Source of the DNA: BJGV01 sp965205785
GTDB taxonomy: Bacteria > Pseudomonadota > Gammaproteobacteria > Burkholderiales > Nitrosomonadaceae
Assembly (NCBI GenBank): GCA_965205785.1
Contig: OZ242188.1
Span: forward strand, 1,860,001-1,924,000
Direction of reading: 5' to 3'
Length of the DNA stretch: 64,000 bases
A model generated the notes under the pieces. It did no database searches, was not told where the DNA came from, and was given only the letters and a program-made list of their open reading frames with translations. Positions within the stretch are counted from its first letter, which is position 1. Every line of letters starts with the position of its first letter. Of this stretch, positions 6,338-15,002 are shown piece by piece. Position numbers and translations under genes: made by a program.

Positions 6338-6753
6338 CTGATATTCGCTTTACAGTACCAGGTTCACCAGCAGGAAAAGCTAGACCTGTTTTTTATGTAA
6401 CTGATAGTGGAAAGATACAAGGATCAACACGTAAGAAAACATCAAACTATGAAAAGGTCATAGGCTATGTAGCAAGGTGCACAATGAAGTCTAAACAGCC
6501 TTTTACTTGTCCAGTAGCGGTTACTCTTAACATAGATGTAGCACCACCAAAATCAAGCTCTGTGAAGAGACAAAACGAAATGATAGGAACGCATTGCCCT
6601 AAGAAGCCAGATATAGACAACATAGCAAAGCTATTTTTAGACGCTATGAATAAGATTATCTATCACGATGATAACCAGGTAACAGAGCTATATGTAAACA
6701 AGAAATATGGTCATGTTGCTGGCGTAAATGTTCTTGTAAGGGCATGCACATGA
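6334..6753 (+). CDS. rusA: RusA-family Holliday junction resolvase
   Basis: The 139-residue protein has the RusA pattern: an N-terminal FTVPGSPAGKARP strand and the acidic core KPDIDNIAKLFLDAMN followed by IYHDDNQVTELYVNKKYG, which supplies the catalytic aspartates. RusA dimers cut four-way junctions symmetrically during late phage recombination and replication. Its length is near the usual 120-140, and it overlaps the methyltransferase stop (ATGA). Confidence 0.88.
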   Translation: MTDIRFTVPGSPAGKARPVFYVTDSGKIQGSTRKKTSNYEKVIGYVARCTMKSKQPFTCPVAVTLNIDVAPPKSSSVKRQNEMIGTHCPKKPDIDNIAKLFLDAMNKIIYHDDNQVTELYVNKKYGHVAGVNVLVRACT

Positions 6754-6892
6754 ATATTTGTAACCAAAATTACCCTGACAACGTATACATAAAGATAAGC
6801 ATATTTTCATTTCAAACTTATCAATCACTTACGCCTTTTCTGGCACAAATCCTGCTTAATTCATTGATGGTAACTCATAAAAGGAGTCCATT

Positions 6893-7171
6893 ATGGTTAA
6901 GAATACTAATAACGTTGTTACCCTTATATCAGCACGTCAAAAATACGATAGAAGGCGCTGCTCACATCTTAATATCCTTGTTGACATTACCCACACGCTT
7001 GTTGAGTGCGAGAAGTGCGGTGAGAAGCTTAACCCCGTGGCAATACTTGATCGCGTCATATCAGAACAGGATTTTTGGCGTATGAGTAATGCCGATATGA
7101 GAAAACAGTTAAAGAAATTTAAAGAGGAAAGAAGGGTAAAAATATGCCGCCATTGTGGAAAGGTTACGTAA
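6893..7171 (+). CDS. Small zinc-ribbon phage protein
   Basis: The 92-residue protein contains two cysteine pairs (CEKCGEKL and CRHCGKV), likely one zinc site split by a helical insert (RVISEQDFWRMSNADMRKQLKKF). An AAAAGGAG ribosome site lies just before ATG 6893. It sits among ninR-like small genes between rusA and the Q-like gene. Nucleic-acid binding is likely but unproven. Confidence 0.65.
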   Translation: MVKNTNNVVTLISARQKYDRRRCSHLNILVDITHTLVECEKCGEKLNPVAILDRVISEQDFWRMSNADMRKQLKKFKEERRVKICRHCGKVT

Positions 7172-7222
7172 ATTGTCTTAAAAAGACCTATTTATCCTGT
7201 TTATGTTGTATGTGAGTTCTTA

Positions 7223-7528
7223 GTGAGTACTCAGACTAAGATTACTAAATCAGCAAGAGGCGAAGAATGTCAGATAAGGATTATAGGTGTTTGTAACCGA
7301 GATAATAATACGACTGTATGGTGCCACAACAACAGCTATGCAGCTGGTAAAGGTAAGCATCTTAAAACCCCTGAAGAGTTGGGCTCATATGGGTGCTCTG
7401 CTTGCCATGATGTATACGATAGAAGGCGTAGACCGCCTAAAGGTATGAGTTATAAACAGGTCCTATTAGACTTTGCATTTGGACATTACAGGTCATATTG
7501 GATTCTAAAAGAAAAGGGATTGATTTAA
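7223..7528 (+). CDS. YbcO/DUF1364-like putative nuclease
   Basis: The 101-residue product matches the YbcO/DUF1364 pattern of lambdoid phages: ITKSARGEECQIRIIGVCN, then TTVWCHNN, then YGCSACHDVYDRRRRPP. The cysteines and histidines would hold a metal in an HNH-like fold. The start is GTG at 7223. In lambdoids this gene lies between the replication genes and Q, as here. Confidence 0.75.
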   Translation: MSTQTKITKSARGEECQIRIIGVCNRDNNTTVWCHNNSYAAGKGKHLKTPEELGSYGCSACHDVYDRRRRPPKGMSYKQVLLDFAFGHYRSYWILKEKGLI

Positions 7529-7866
7529 TGGGCTGGGGTGATTGTGGAAATGATAGTAATGGAAGGCCAATAGGCTATGTGTTTGAGGCTATCTGTGATC
7601 ATCCTGGGTGCAATAAAAAGATTGATCGTGGACTTAGTTATGTTTGTGGTGATATGCACGGTGAAGATGAATATTCCTGTGAGAAGTATTTTTGCTATGA
7701 CCATAGACAGCATTGCCTGATCAGAGAGGATAACAGTCTCATAGTTATTTGTGATGAATGCGCCAAATGTGCTTTAGAAAGTGGTGACATGATTGAGAAT
7801 GAAGACGGTGAGATAGTTCATAAAACAACTGAAGAGAATAAAATTGATCAAAGCATCACTCATTAA
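7528..7866 (+). CDS. Cysteine-rich putative zinc-binding protein
   Basis: ATG 7528 overlaps the previous stop (TAATG), so the two genes are coupled; an upstream TTG in frame is less likely. The 112-residue acidic product has many cysteines and histidines (CDHPGCNKK, YSCEKYFCYDHRQHC, CDECAKCA), consistent with two zinc sites. It is a hypothetical ninR-region protein of unknown function. Confidence 0.6.
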   Translation: MGWGDCGNDSNGRPIGYVFEAICDHPGCNKKIDRGLSYVCGDMHGEDEYSCEKYFCYDHRQHCLIREDNSLIVICDECAKCALESGDMIENEDGEIVHKTTEENKIDQSITH

Positions 7867-8209
7867 TAGATTACTAAGATGGGGCAAGTGGAAGCTAAAA
7901 GGAGCTGATGCGCTTGGTTATCCAAGTAAGGTTAACTATATAAGGCTCGCACCTGAGACAACACACTTCCGTGATCCCGGTATAGATATAGAGTGCGATA
8001 TAACCCAGAGAGCATACGACAAGCTTCCTTTAATATTTAAGGTAGCAATTTGGGTTGAATACCTATCCACCGCTAAGAAACAAAAAGAGAAGGCGTTATC
8101 CTTTGGTCGATCTACAAGAGAATATAGGCGCACACTTAAAGAAGCGCACGTAATGATTGGTAATCTTATAGATCAATCATATGAAATACATGAGAAGAAT
8201 GTAGCGTAA
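7844..8209 (+). CDS. Probable Q-type late antiterminator
   Basis: The 121-residue protein has the layout of Phage_antitermQ/DUF1133 proteins: an N-terminal RLLRWGKW motif, then a helical C-terminal part with a sigma-region-4-like pattern (YDKLPLIFKVAIWVEYLS, SFGRSTREYRRTLKEAH). The likely start is TTG 7844, overlapping the gene before it. It is the last early gene, directly before a good promoter, a terminator and the terminase genes, as Q is in lambdoids. It would load on RNA polymerase at the late promoter and allow reading through the hairpins of the late operon. Confidence 0.65.
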   Translation: MIKASLINRLLRWGKWKLKGADALGYPSKVNYIRLAPETTHFRDPGIDIECDITQRAYDKLPLIFKVAIWVEYLSTAKKQKEKALSFGRSTREYRRTLKEAHVMIGNLIDQSYEIHEKNVA

Positions 8210-8244
8210 CCGCAACATATTGTATACAACCATTAAAAAAATAC

Positions 8245-8273
8245 TTGATCTAATGTCCGCTTTTTGGTATGGT
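8245..8273 (+). promoter_or_regulatory. Probable late promoter (PR'-like)
   Basis: TTGATC (8245-8250), a 17-base spacer and TATGGT (8268-8273) lie between the Q-like gene and a strong terminator at 8313-8336. The predicted start near 8280 gives a leader of about 55 bases, comparable in plan to the lambda PR'/6S RNA arrangement. Confidence 0.6.
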
Positions 8274-8312
8274 TCAGCTAGAGTAGTCTTAGTACGCACC
8301 AAACAAAACGAT

Positions 8313-8336
8313 AACCCGCCTCCCTGCGGGTTTTTT
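8313..8336 (+). terminator. Intrinsic terminator in the late leader
   Basis: Stem AACCCGC (8313-8319) pairs with GCGGGTT (8326-8332) around a short loop and continues into a T run. It lies between the late promoter and the first late gene, so late expression should need antitermination. Confidence 0.85.
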
Positions 8337-8350
8337 ATTGCCTGTTTAAT

Positions 8351-8668
8351 ATGAGACACAAGCGCCAATCATCGGCGCAGCGTGGCTATGGCTACGCATG
8401 GCAGAAGTATCGTGAAGAATATTTAAAGATTCATTATCTATGTGTTAGGTGTAAGAATCTTGGGCGGTTAAAACTAGCAACAGTTGTTGATCACATCGAG
8501 CCTCATAGAGGAAACAAAGATAAATTCTGGGACCCTACTAATCATCAGGCTTTATGCAAGGATTGTCACGATAGTTGGAAGCAAAGACTAGAGAAGTCAG
8601 GCAGGGTGGTCGGTTGTGATGAATCAGGTATGCCGCTTGATCCTAATCATCATTGGTATATGAAATGA
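8351..8668 (+). CDS. HNH endonuclease, packaging-associated
   Basis: The 105-residue protein has two cysteine pairs (CVRCKNLGR, LCKDCHDSW) and the HNH core VVDHIEPHRGNKDKFWDPTNHQALC. HNH proteins encoded beside terminase genes in HK97-type phages assist terminase in cutting concatemers. Length and position before terS/terL fit that class. An RQSSAQRGYGYAWQKYREEYL stretch at the N-terminus is also typical. Confidence 0.88.
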   Translation: MRHKRQSSAQRGYGYAWQKYREEYLKIHYLCVRCKNLGRLKLATVVDHIEPHRGNKDKFWDPTNHQALCKDCHDSWKQRLEKSGRVVGCDESGMPLDPNHHWYMK

Positions 8669-8865
8669 ATCTAACTCCAGAACTATCACAAATGATAATT
8701 AAGGCTCTTGGTCTTCAAGGTAGACACATAACAAAGATGATATTAACTATAGAGAGTGGGAAAGTTCCAACTCTTGAACTAACTGAACAGTTGTTATCAA
8801 GTAATACTATTAAAGTAAATGAGAACACCTTCGAGATTGTTGAGCGCAAAGGGGAGGGGCTATAA
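8665..8865 (+). CDS. Hypothetical phage protein
   Basis: The 66-residue product starts at ATG 8665, overlapping the HNH stop (ATGA), which argues for coupling; a longer in-frame start at 8653 is less likely. It contains ALGLQGRHITKMILTIESGKVPTLEL. Small genes of this kind occur between HNH and terminase genes; function unknown. Confidence 0.6.
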   Translation: MNLTPELSQMIIKALGLQGRHITKMILTIESGKVPTLELTEQLLSSNTIKVNENTFEIVERKGEGL

Positions 8866-8972
8866 CAATCTCTACAGCCTTTTAGCTCTAGACCGAGCGT
8901 CTATTCTTTTATTCACTCGTCCAATTGAGAAAAATGGTTTTTTTGATTGAAAAAAATTAGCTATGAAAAAAT

Positions 8973-9377
8973 ATGAAACCAAGAAAACCGGCTAAATTGA
9001 AGGCAATCTCAGGCACCACAAAGAAAAGTAGACCGGAGCCGGAATTGGTTGATTTGCCGCTTGTAGACGATGCCCCTGAAGTACCTGATTGGATGCCTAA
9101 TTCGCATGCTGTTAATGAATGGAATCGACTGGCTCCAATATTAACTGCTAATAAGTTACTAACTAAAGCAGGATGCTCCGCGTTTGGTGTGATGTGTGCG
9201 CTACAAGGAAAAATTATTCAGCTTTTTGCTGCAGGTGAGTGTCCGACTGGTCACATGCTTGCTCAGTATAGAAATTTAGTAAATGATTTTGGATTAACTC
9301 CGGTAGCACAAGGAAAAGTTAAATCGGTTGAGCCGGGAAAAAAGAAAAATCCATTCTTGAAGAATGTCAAAAAGTGA
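8973..9377 (+). CDS. terS: Terminase small subunit, P27 family
   Basis: The 134-residue protein has the P27 family opening (GRKPKPxxLKxLxGxxxR-like: RKPAKLKAISGTTKKSRPEPE) and the WMPNSHAVNEWNRLAPIL helix, ending in a basic tail. It should recognise the packaging site and regulate the large subunit. It overlaps terL by 14 bases. The upstream 107 bases (8866-8972) show no gene. Confidence 0.85.
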   Translation: MKPRKPAKLKAISGTTKKSRPEPELVDLPLVDDAPEVPDWMPNSHAVNEWNRLAPILTANKLLTKAGCSAFGVMCALQGKIIQLFAAGECPTGHMLAQYRNLVNDFGLTPVAQGKVKSVEPGKKKNPFLKNVKK

Positions 9378-11052
9378 CTATGTTGAAAGAGCTATTGAAT
9401 ATGCTAAAGAGGCATTAAAAAAGAAAAATAAAAAGAAATTTGGCAATTTATTCAAACTTGGCGCTAAACGATTTCTAAATGATTTAAAAAGAGCAAAGAA
9501 GAAAAACGGTCCGTTTACTTTTAGTACGTGGCATGCGAATGATGTTTGTGAGTTTATTGAGTTATTGCCGCATGTAGAAGGTACTTGGGAAACAGAAAAT
9601 ATAACATTACATGTATCGGATGTATTTTTTCTGGTTAATCTTTTTGGCTTTAGGGATCGTGAGGGCGGTAGGAGATTTACTACTGCATTAAAAGCAATTG
9701 CGCGTAAGAATGCAAAAAGTACTATAGCCGCCGCAATTTCAATATATTGTCAGGTAAAAGAAAATGAAGTAGGTCCACAAGTAATTTCAGGCGCTACTAC
9801 TTACAAACAAGCGGAAATTGTTTTCAATATTGCTAAACGCATGGTTGAGAAAACTACCGATCTACAAGAAGCATTCGGAATGGAAGCGTTTTCCAGAGCG
9901 ATAGCTTCTTTTTGTAATGGTGGCACGTTTAAGGCAATAACCAATAAAGCAAATACACATGACGGATTAAATCCTTCATGTTCTACATTAGATGAAATTC
10001 ATGCTCATAAGAATGGCGATTTAATTAACGTTATTAGATCCGCTGCAGGCGCTAGAAGAAACCCATTATTTTTATTTACTACTACTGAAGGTTATGAATC
10101 ACCTGGGCCTTGGGGGGAGCAAAGACATTTTGCTAAACAAGTATTAAAGGGGATAGTAGAAGCCGATCATTTCTTAGTTGTTTACTACGCAGTAGATGAA
10201 AAAGACGATGATTTTGATGAGTCAATATGGATAAAAGCTAATCCTCTCATGGAATGTAATGAGATATTAATAAAAGAAATAAGAAAAGAAGCAATAGAAG
10301 CAAAGGCAATGCCCGGTAAATTGCCGGAATTTAAGATTAAACGATTAAATAGACAGTCTTCAACGTCTCAGGGATGGATTAAGTTTGATGACTGGAAAAA
10401 ATGCGAAAGTGAAATTGATTTTGAATGGTTAGCGCAATATCCCTGTTATGGCGGTTTAGATTTAGCAAGTACTTCAGATTTATGTAGCTTCCGTTTGGTT
10501 TGGTGTATTGATGGAAAATATTACACATGGGGTAGAAGGTGGGTTCCGGCTGATGCTGTAAAACTTAGAACTACACGCGGTTCTGTTCCATATGAAGCTT
10601 GGGTAAAAGCGGGTTATATAGAGCAAACACCCGGACCTGTAACAGATTTTAATGTGGTAAAAGAAGCGGTAGTTTTAGCAAATGAAAATTTAAATATTCA
10701 GGCTATTGGGTATGATTCTTGGAATGCAGCTCAGTTAGTTGCAAAACTGGTGGATGAAGAAGTTCCAATGGTTCAGTTTATACAGGGACCTAAGAGCTAC
10801 CATCCAGCAATGCAAGAATTTGAGCGTTCCTATGTTTCACAAAACTTAGTCTATCCGAAAGATCCAGTCTTAACGTGGTGCGCTTCCAATCTGATTGTCA
10901 GATATGACGCTAATCTGAATATGGCACCGGATAAGAAAAAAAGCCCAGACAAGATTGATGACATGGTGGCACTACTAATGGCTATAGGCGTATGCATTAA
11001 ACCGCCTGAAGAAGAACAACATGAGCACAGTGGTGATCTGGGGATAATGTGA
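9364..11052 (+). CDS. terL: Terminase large subunit
   Basis: The 562-residue enzyme powers DNA packaging and cuts the concatemer. An atypical Walker A-like ARKNAKST lies at about residues 113-120, a Walker B with catalytic acid in STLDEIHAH (about 217), and a C-terminal RNase H-like nuclease with aspartates in GGLDLASTSD and KIDDMVALL. This is the Terminase_1 (HK97-like) class at its usual length. Confidence 0.93.
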   Translation: MSKSDYVERAIEYAKEALKKKNKKKFGNLFKLGAKRFLNDLKRAKKKNGPFTFSTWHANDVCEFIELLPHVEGTWETENITLHVSDVFFLVNLFGFRDREGGRRFTTALKAIARKNAKSTIAAAISIYCQVKENEVGPQVISGATTYKQAEIVFNIAKRMVEKTTDLQEAFGMEAFSRAIASFCNGGTFKAITNKANTHDGLNPSCSTLDEIHAHKNGDLINVIRSAAGARRNPLFLFTTTEGYESPGPWGEQRHFAKQVLKGIVEADHFLVVYYAVDEKDDDFDESIWIKANPLMECNEILIKEIRKEAIEAKAMPGKLPEFKIKRLNRQSSTSQGWIKFDDWKKCESEIDFEWLAQYPCYGGLDLASTSDLCSFRLVWCIDGKYYTWGRRWVPADAVKLRTTRGSVPYEAWVKAGYIEQTPGPVTDFNVVKEAVVLANENLNIQAIGYDSWNAAQLVAKLVDEEVPMVQFIQGPKSYHPAMQEFERSYVSQNLVYPKDPVLTWCASNLIVRYDANLNMAPDKKKSPDKIDDMVALLMAIGVCIKPPEEEQHEHSGDLGIM

Positions 11053-11237
11053 AAAAAGAAAATAAGTTAAAAAATCCATTTGATTTACGAGATTTATTTG
11101 TTTTTAGTGGATTAGGCTCAACAGGATATGGGTTATATATGGTATTTCCACCGGCATCTTATATTTTGGTTGGGGTAGCTTTGTTCTGGCTTGGAATCAG
11201 GAGGGTAGACACGGCGCAAGACAATAAGGATAAATAA
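11049..11237 (+). CDS. Hypothetical small membrane protein between terL and portal
   Basis: The 62-residue product begins at a GTG overlapping the terL stop (GTGA). It has two hydrophobic stretches (LFVFSGLGSTGYGLYMVF and SYILVGVALFWLGI) and a basic/charged end. Small membrane proteins at this site are common in HK97-like operons, but their role is unclear. Confidence 0.6.
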   Translation: MKKENKLKNPFDLRDLFVFSGLGSTGYGLYMVFPPASYILVGVALFWLGIRRVDTAQDNKDK

Positions 11238-11238
11238 A

Positions 11239-12477
11239 ATGGGAATCATAAGTAGACTTGAAACCCGTTCAACCTCACAGACTATTGGGCATCCACGCGA
11301 CCCAGTAATAGCAGATTGGTTTGGTGGTGGTGTTAATTCAGCGGCTGGTTTTCCCGTTACACCGGAAACAGCAATGCGAGCATCAGCAGTCTTTTCTTGT
11401 GTGAGGGTACTTGCTGAGTCAATTGCTTCATTACCATTAAAAATGTTTAAGAGATTGCCAGATAATGGCAAAGAGCTTGCAAGGGGAATGCCTCAATTTA
11501 ATATGGTAGGACGTTCTCCGAATAGCTGGATGACACGGTTTGATTTTTTGGAAAGAGGTACGGCACATATATGTTTACGTGGTGTTAACTACGCAAAAAT
11601 TGTTGGTAATAGGAGGGGAGAAAGACAACTTATACCAATGCACCCTGACCGTGTAAGGGCTGAATTATTAGATTCAGGAAAAGTAGCATATGAGTATCAA
11701 CCCAAAAATGGTTCAAGAGAAATATTACTTCAAGATGAGGTATTACGTGTTCCATTTATGAGTCTTGAAGATTTACGACCACTTTCTCCTATCGGGGTCA
11801 TGAGAGAGGCAATCGGAGCAAATTTAGCAACTCAAGATTACGCAGCAAGATTTTTTGCAAATGATGCGCGGCCAACAGGCGGCTATGTTACATGGGATAC
11901 GGGTAACAAATTTAAGGACGAAGAGGAAGAAAAGAAATTTAGGGAAAATTGGCAGAAATATATGACGGGTCCTAACCGTCATAAAACCGCTTTTCTTAAA
12001 TCGGGCATGAAATTCAATGAGCTCGGTATGAGTAATTCAGACGCACAATTTTTAGAAGCTAAAAAAGCGCAGAGGAGTGAGATAGCAGGATTATTTCTTG
12101 TACCTCCTCATATGATTGGTGAGCTGGATAAAGCAACATTTTCAAATATTGAGCATCAGACTATCCAGTTTGTAACGTACACACTTACATCATGGCTATG
12201 TCGCTGGGAGCAATCTTTATCACGAGATTTGTTAACACCTGGAGAGCAGGATGATTTTTTCTTTGAGTTTTTAGTAGATGGGTTAATGCGTGGGGATGCT
12301 ACAGCACGCGCTAATTACTTCAAAACTGCAATTACTAACGGATGGATGAATAGAAATGAAGTTAGGGCAATTGAAAATCTTAATAAGAAGTTGGGATTAG
12401 ATAAATTTATCGTTCCAATGAATATGACTTCATCAGATCAACTTGGAGAATCAAAAAAGGCTAAAAAGAATGAATAA
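11239..12477 (+). CDS. Portal protein, HK97 family
   Basis: The 412-residue protein would form the dodecameric ring at the capsid vertex that admits DNA and binds the connector. Seen features are the PETAMRASAVFSCVRVLAESIASLPL start, NPxxSWM-like region (SPNSWMTRFDF) and the GLFLVPPHMIGELDKATFSNIEHQ segment typical of HK97 portals. AAGGA lies before the ATG. It overlaps the protease gene by 8 bases. Confidence 0.93.
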   Translation: MGIISRLETRSTSQTIGHPRDPVIADWFGGGVNSAAGFPVTPETAMRASAVFSCVRVLAESIASLPLKMFKRLPDNGKELARGMPQFNMVGRSPNSWMTRFDFLERGTAHICLRGVNYAKIVGNRRGERQLIPMHPDRVRAELLDSGKVAYEYQPKNGSREILLQDEVLRVPFMSLEDLRPLSPIGVMREAIGANLATQDYAARFFANDARPTGGYVTWDTGNKFKDEEEEKKFRENWQKYMTGPNRHKTAFLKSGMKFNELGMSNSDAQFLEAKKAQRSEIAGLFLVPPHMIGELDKATFSNIEHQTIQFVTYTLTSWLCRWEQSLSRDLLTPGEQDDFFFEFLVDGLMRGDATARANYFKTAITNGWMNRNEVRAIENLNKKLGLDKFIVPMNMTSSDQLGESKKAKKNE

Positions 12478-13057
12478 TTCTATTGAACGACGTAGTTTTG
12501 TATTGGATGAAATTAGAGTTAATAAAAAAGACGACGGATCACAGACAATTATTGGTCATGCGGCTGTTTTTAACCAATTATCTGAGGATTTAGGAGGTTT
12601 TCGAGAGCAAATTGCCCCTGGAGCATTTGCTGAAGCGCTTAAAAGTGACGATGTTAGGGCTCTTTTTAACCACAATCCTGACTTCATTTTAGCTAGAAAT
12701 ATGGCAAAAACACTCCGTTTAAAGGAAGATTCTGAGGGTTTAGCTATTGAAATAGACCCCCCAGACACGCAAGTTGCTCGTGATTTGATAGTTAGTATGG
12801 AGCGTGGCGATATTTCACAGATGAGCTTCGGCTTTTCTTTACGTCCAAACGGTGCTAATTGGGGCGAAGATGACGAAGGAAACGTTGTTAGAACGCTTAC
12901 AAATGTACGTTTATTTGATGTTTCACCAGTTACATTCCCCGCATACCCACAAACAGATGTAGCGGTAAGGGGTTTTGGTGAATATAAAGATTCAAAACAA
13001 CCGCCTTGGGACATTATGATTAGAGAAAAGGAACTGCAGCTAATCGAATTATCTTAA
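12470..13057 (+). CDS. HK97-type prohead protease
   Basis: This serine protease of about 195 residues processes the capsid protein during maturation. It has the family pattern IIGHAAVFNQLSEDLGGFREQIAPGAF, the His motif in ALFNHNPDFILAR and the Ser motif in ISQMSFGF. ATG 12470, overlapping the portal end, gives the usual N-terminus (ERRSFVLDEIRV). The capsid gene follows. Confidence 0.92.
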   Translation: MNNSIERRSFVLDEIRVNKKDDGSQTIIGHAAVFNQLSEDLGGFREQIAPGAFAEALKSDDVRALFNHNPDFILARNMAKTLRLKEDSEGLAIEIDPPDTQVARDLIVSMERGDISQMSFGFSLRPNGANWGEDDEGNVVRTLTNVRLFDVSPVTFPAYPQTDVAVRGFGEYKDSKQPPWDIMIREKELQLIELS

Positions 13058-13077
13058 ACAAATTATTTTCTACTACT

Positions 13078-13102
13078 AACCCGCCTCTTGGCGGGTTTTT
13101 TT
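13078..13102 (+). terminator. Intrinsic terminator between protease and capsid genes
   Basis: ACCCGCC (13079-13085) pairs with GGCGGGT (13090-13096) around TCTT and is followed by a T run. It is the second hairpin inside the late operon. Confidence 0.85.
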
Positions 13103-13193
13103 ATTTCAGATTTAGGCGATCCATATTTGATAGGTCTATGGACGCTGTTTTTAGGTGTCTTATGGCCTGTCATTGCTAATAGGAGAAATTTTG

Positions 13194-14417
13194 ATGAATA
13201 AAGAACTGGAAAATGCTCGCACAGAGCGAAATAAAGTAATCATTCAGGCTCGTGAGTTAGTTGATAAGGCTAAAAATGAAAAACGTAGTTTATCCGCTGA
13301 AGAAGAAGGAAAGTATCAGGAATTAATGGATAAACAAGAAGAACTGCGTGTAAATATTAAACGTGAAGAAGATTTGATTGCAGCTGAGAGGTCTGTTGCC
13401 GAGAAACAAATTGAAACACGTGAAACTAACGATAATCCGGTGCCGTCAAATAATCCGCTTGCTACTCCTGAGTATCGGGCGGCTTATGAACAGCATATCC
13501 GTTATGGTAAAGATGGTTTAAGTGCTGATGATTCTCGTGCATTGTCAGCGGGTGTGGGTACAGAAGGTGGATTCTTAACTATGCCGGTACAGATGGTTGC
13601 TGCATTAATTCAGGCAATTGATGATTTACTGTATATACGTGGATGGGCTACTAAGTTTAGTGTTCCCAATGCCGCCTCTCTAGGTGCTGCATCACTTGAT
13701 GCTGATCCAGATGATGCAGACTGGACGGCAGAAATTGCAACGGGTAATGAAGATGGTGCAATGAAATTTGGTAAACGTGAACTTGCACCAAAACCACTAG
13801 CAAAACGTATCAAGCTTTCTAATAAGCTACTGCGTATGGTTCCCGGTGTTGAAGGTATTGTTACTTCAAGACTTGCTTACAAGTTTGCTCTTACTATGGA
13901 AAAAGCTTTTCTGTTGGGTAGTGGAGCAAATCAACCTCTTGGCGTATTTGTTGCGTCACCAGATGGTATATCTACAGGGCGTGATGTAGCAACAGACAAT
14001 ACTGCTACAGCTATCACAATGAACGGATTAGTGAATGCTAAGTATAGTGTGAAAGCACAGTATCAGCGTGTTGGTCAGTGGTTGTTCCATCGTGATGCAG
14101 TCAAGATGATAGCTAAACTAACAGATCTTGACGGTCAGTATTTATGGCAACCAAGTAAGTCTGAAAAAGAACCTGACATGCTTCTAGGTCGCCCTATGAA
14201 CATGTCAGAACATGTACCTAATACATTTACTACTGGTTTATATGTAGGCATGTTTGGTGATTTCTCTAAATACTGGATTGCTGATGCTCTAGATATTCAG
14301 TTACAGCGTTTAGTTGAGCTATATGCAGAAGCAAATCAAACTGGATTTATCGGACGCATGGAATCAGACGGTATGCCAGTATTGGAAGAAGCTTTTGCAA
14401 GGGTAACATTGGCTTAA
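13194..14417 (+). CDS. Major capsid protein, HK97 fold
   Basis: The 407-residue protein has an N-terminal coiled-coil delta domain (about residues 1-70, rich in K and E), which the protease should remove, then the HK97 fold starting near SAGVGTEGGFLTMPVQM. Also seen are the E-loop/A-domain features RELAPKPLAKRIKLSNKLLRM, FLLGSGANQPLGVF and FGDFSKYWIADAL. I chose ATG 13194 because AGGAG (13181-13185) precedes it; an upstream start lacks this. Confidence 0.94.
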   Translation: MNKELENARTERNKVIIQARELVDKAKNEKRSLSAEEEGKYQELMDKQEELRVNIKREEDLIAAERSVAEKQIETRETNDNPVPSNNPLATPEYRAAYEQHIRYGKDGLSADDSRALSAGVGTEGGFLTMPVQMVAALIQAIDDLLYIRGWATKFSVPNAASLGAASLDADPDDADWTAEIATGNEDGAMKFGKRELAPKPLAKRIKLSNKLLRMVPGVEGIVTSRLAYKFALTMEKAFLLGSGANQPLGVFVASPDGISTGRDVATDNTATAITMNGLVNAKYSVKAQYQRVGQWLFHRDAVKMIAKLTDLDGQYLWQPSKSEKEPDMLLGRPMNMSEHVPNTFTTGLYVGMFGDFSKYWIADALDIQLQRLVELYAEANQTGFIGRMESDGMPVLEEAFARVTLA

Positions 14418-14448
14418 AACTAATATCAGAAATTAATTTGTAGCTTAA

Positions 14449-14480
14449 AAATCCCCTGCAAAACAGGGGATTTCTTATTT
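14449..14480 (+). terminator. Terminator-like hairpin after the capsid gene
   Basis: AAATCCCCTG (14449-14458) pairs with CAGGGGATTT (14464-14473) around a 5-base loop; the following T tract is interrupted. It may partly terminate or stabilise the capsid message. Confidence 0.75.
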
Positions 14481-14493
14481 AAGGAGAAATAAA

Positions 14494-14937
14494 ATGTCGC
14501 TTAAAGAGACAACTAAACTAATTTTAAGTAAAACGGCTGTAGCTGCTGGCGTTACTGCTATTTCAGATGCCGCTGTAGTAGATATGCAGGGTTATGGCGG
14601 TTGTAGATTCATTTTCTCATTTGGCACTATTACAGCAGGCGCTGTTACATCTATTGGGGTAGCGGGTAAGGATACTAATACACCGACACCTGGAGTAGAT
14701 GATCTTGCTGGTTCAGGAGCGTCTGTAGCTGATGATGACGATGATAAAATCATTGCAGTAGATATTAAAAACCCATTGCAGCGTTATCTACGTCCTTTTG
14801 TTGTACGTGGTACACAAAACGCTGTACTTAATTCTATTATTGCAGAGCTTTATAATCCGATCAAAGCACCAACTACACCAGATGCAAGCTTGATTGGTGA
14901 AGAGTTACACGTAAGTCCTGAAGTTGGGACCGCGTAA
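14494..14937 (+). CDS. Phage structural protein, possible head decoration
   Basis: The 147-residue product follows the capsid gene and looks beta-rich, with MQGYGGCRFIFSFGTITAGAVTSIGVAGK and RYLRPFVVRGTQNAVLNSIIAELYNP segments. Similar proteins recur next to HK97-type capsid genes and are usually listed as hypothetical structural proteins. A decoration or head-associated role is inferred. It has its own terminator. Confidence 0.6.
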   Translation: MSLKETTKLILSKTAVAAGVTAISDAAVVDMQGYGGCRFIFSFGTITAGAVTSIGVAGKDTNTPTPGVDDLAGSGASVADDDDDKIIAVDIKNPLQRYLRPFVVRGTQNAVLNSIIAELYNPIKAPTTPDASLIGEELHVSPEVGTA

Positions 14938-14961
14938 TTAGTTAATCATTTTTAAAATATA

Positions 14962-14991
14962 AACGAGGCTATCACGGCCTCGTTTTTTTTT
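14962..14991 (+). terminator. Strong intrinsic terminator
   Basis: AACGAGGC (14962-14969) pairs with GCCTCGTT (14977-14984), and a long T run follows. It is the fourth hairpin terminator of the late operon. Confidence 0.88.
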
Positions 14992-15002
14992 GGAGAGTAC
15001 CA

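Noticed and set aside
6744..7085. Plus-strand frame overlapping the zinc-ribbon gene
   Set aside because: The 6893 frame has a strong ribosome site and cysteine pairs; this frame has neither.
12556..13014. 152-codon minus-strand frame in the protease gene
   Set aside because: Opposite a clear prohead protease, serine-rich shadow composition and no start signals.
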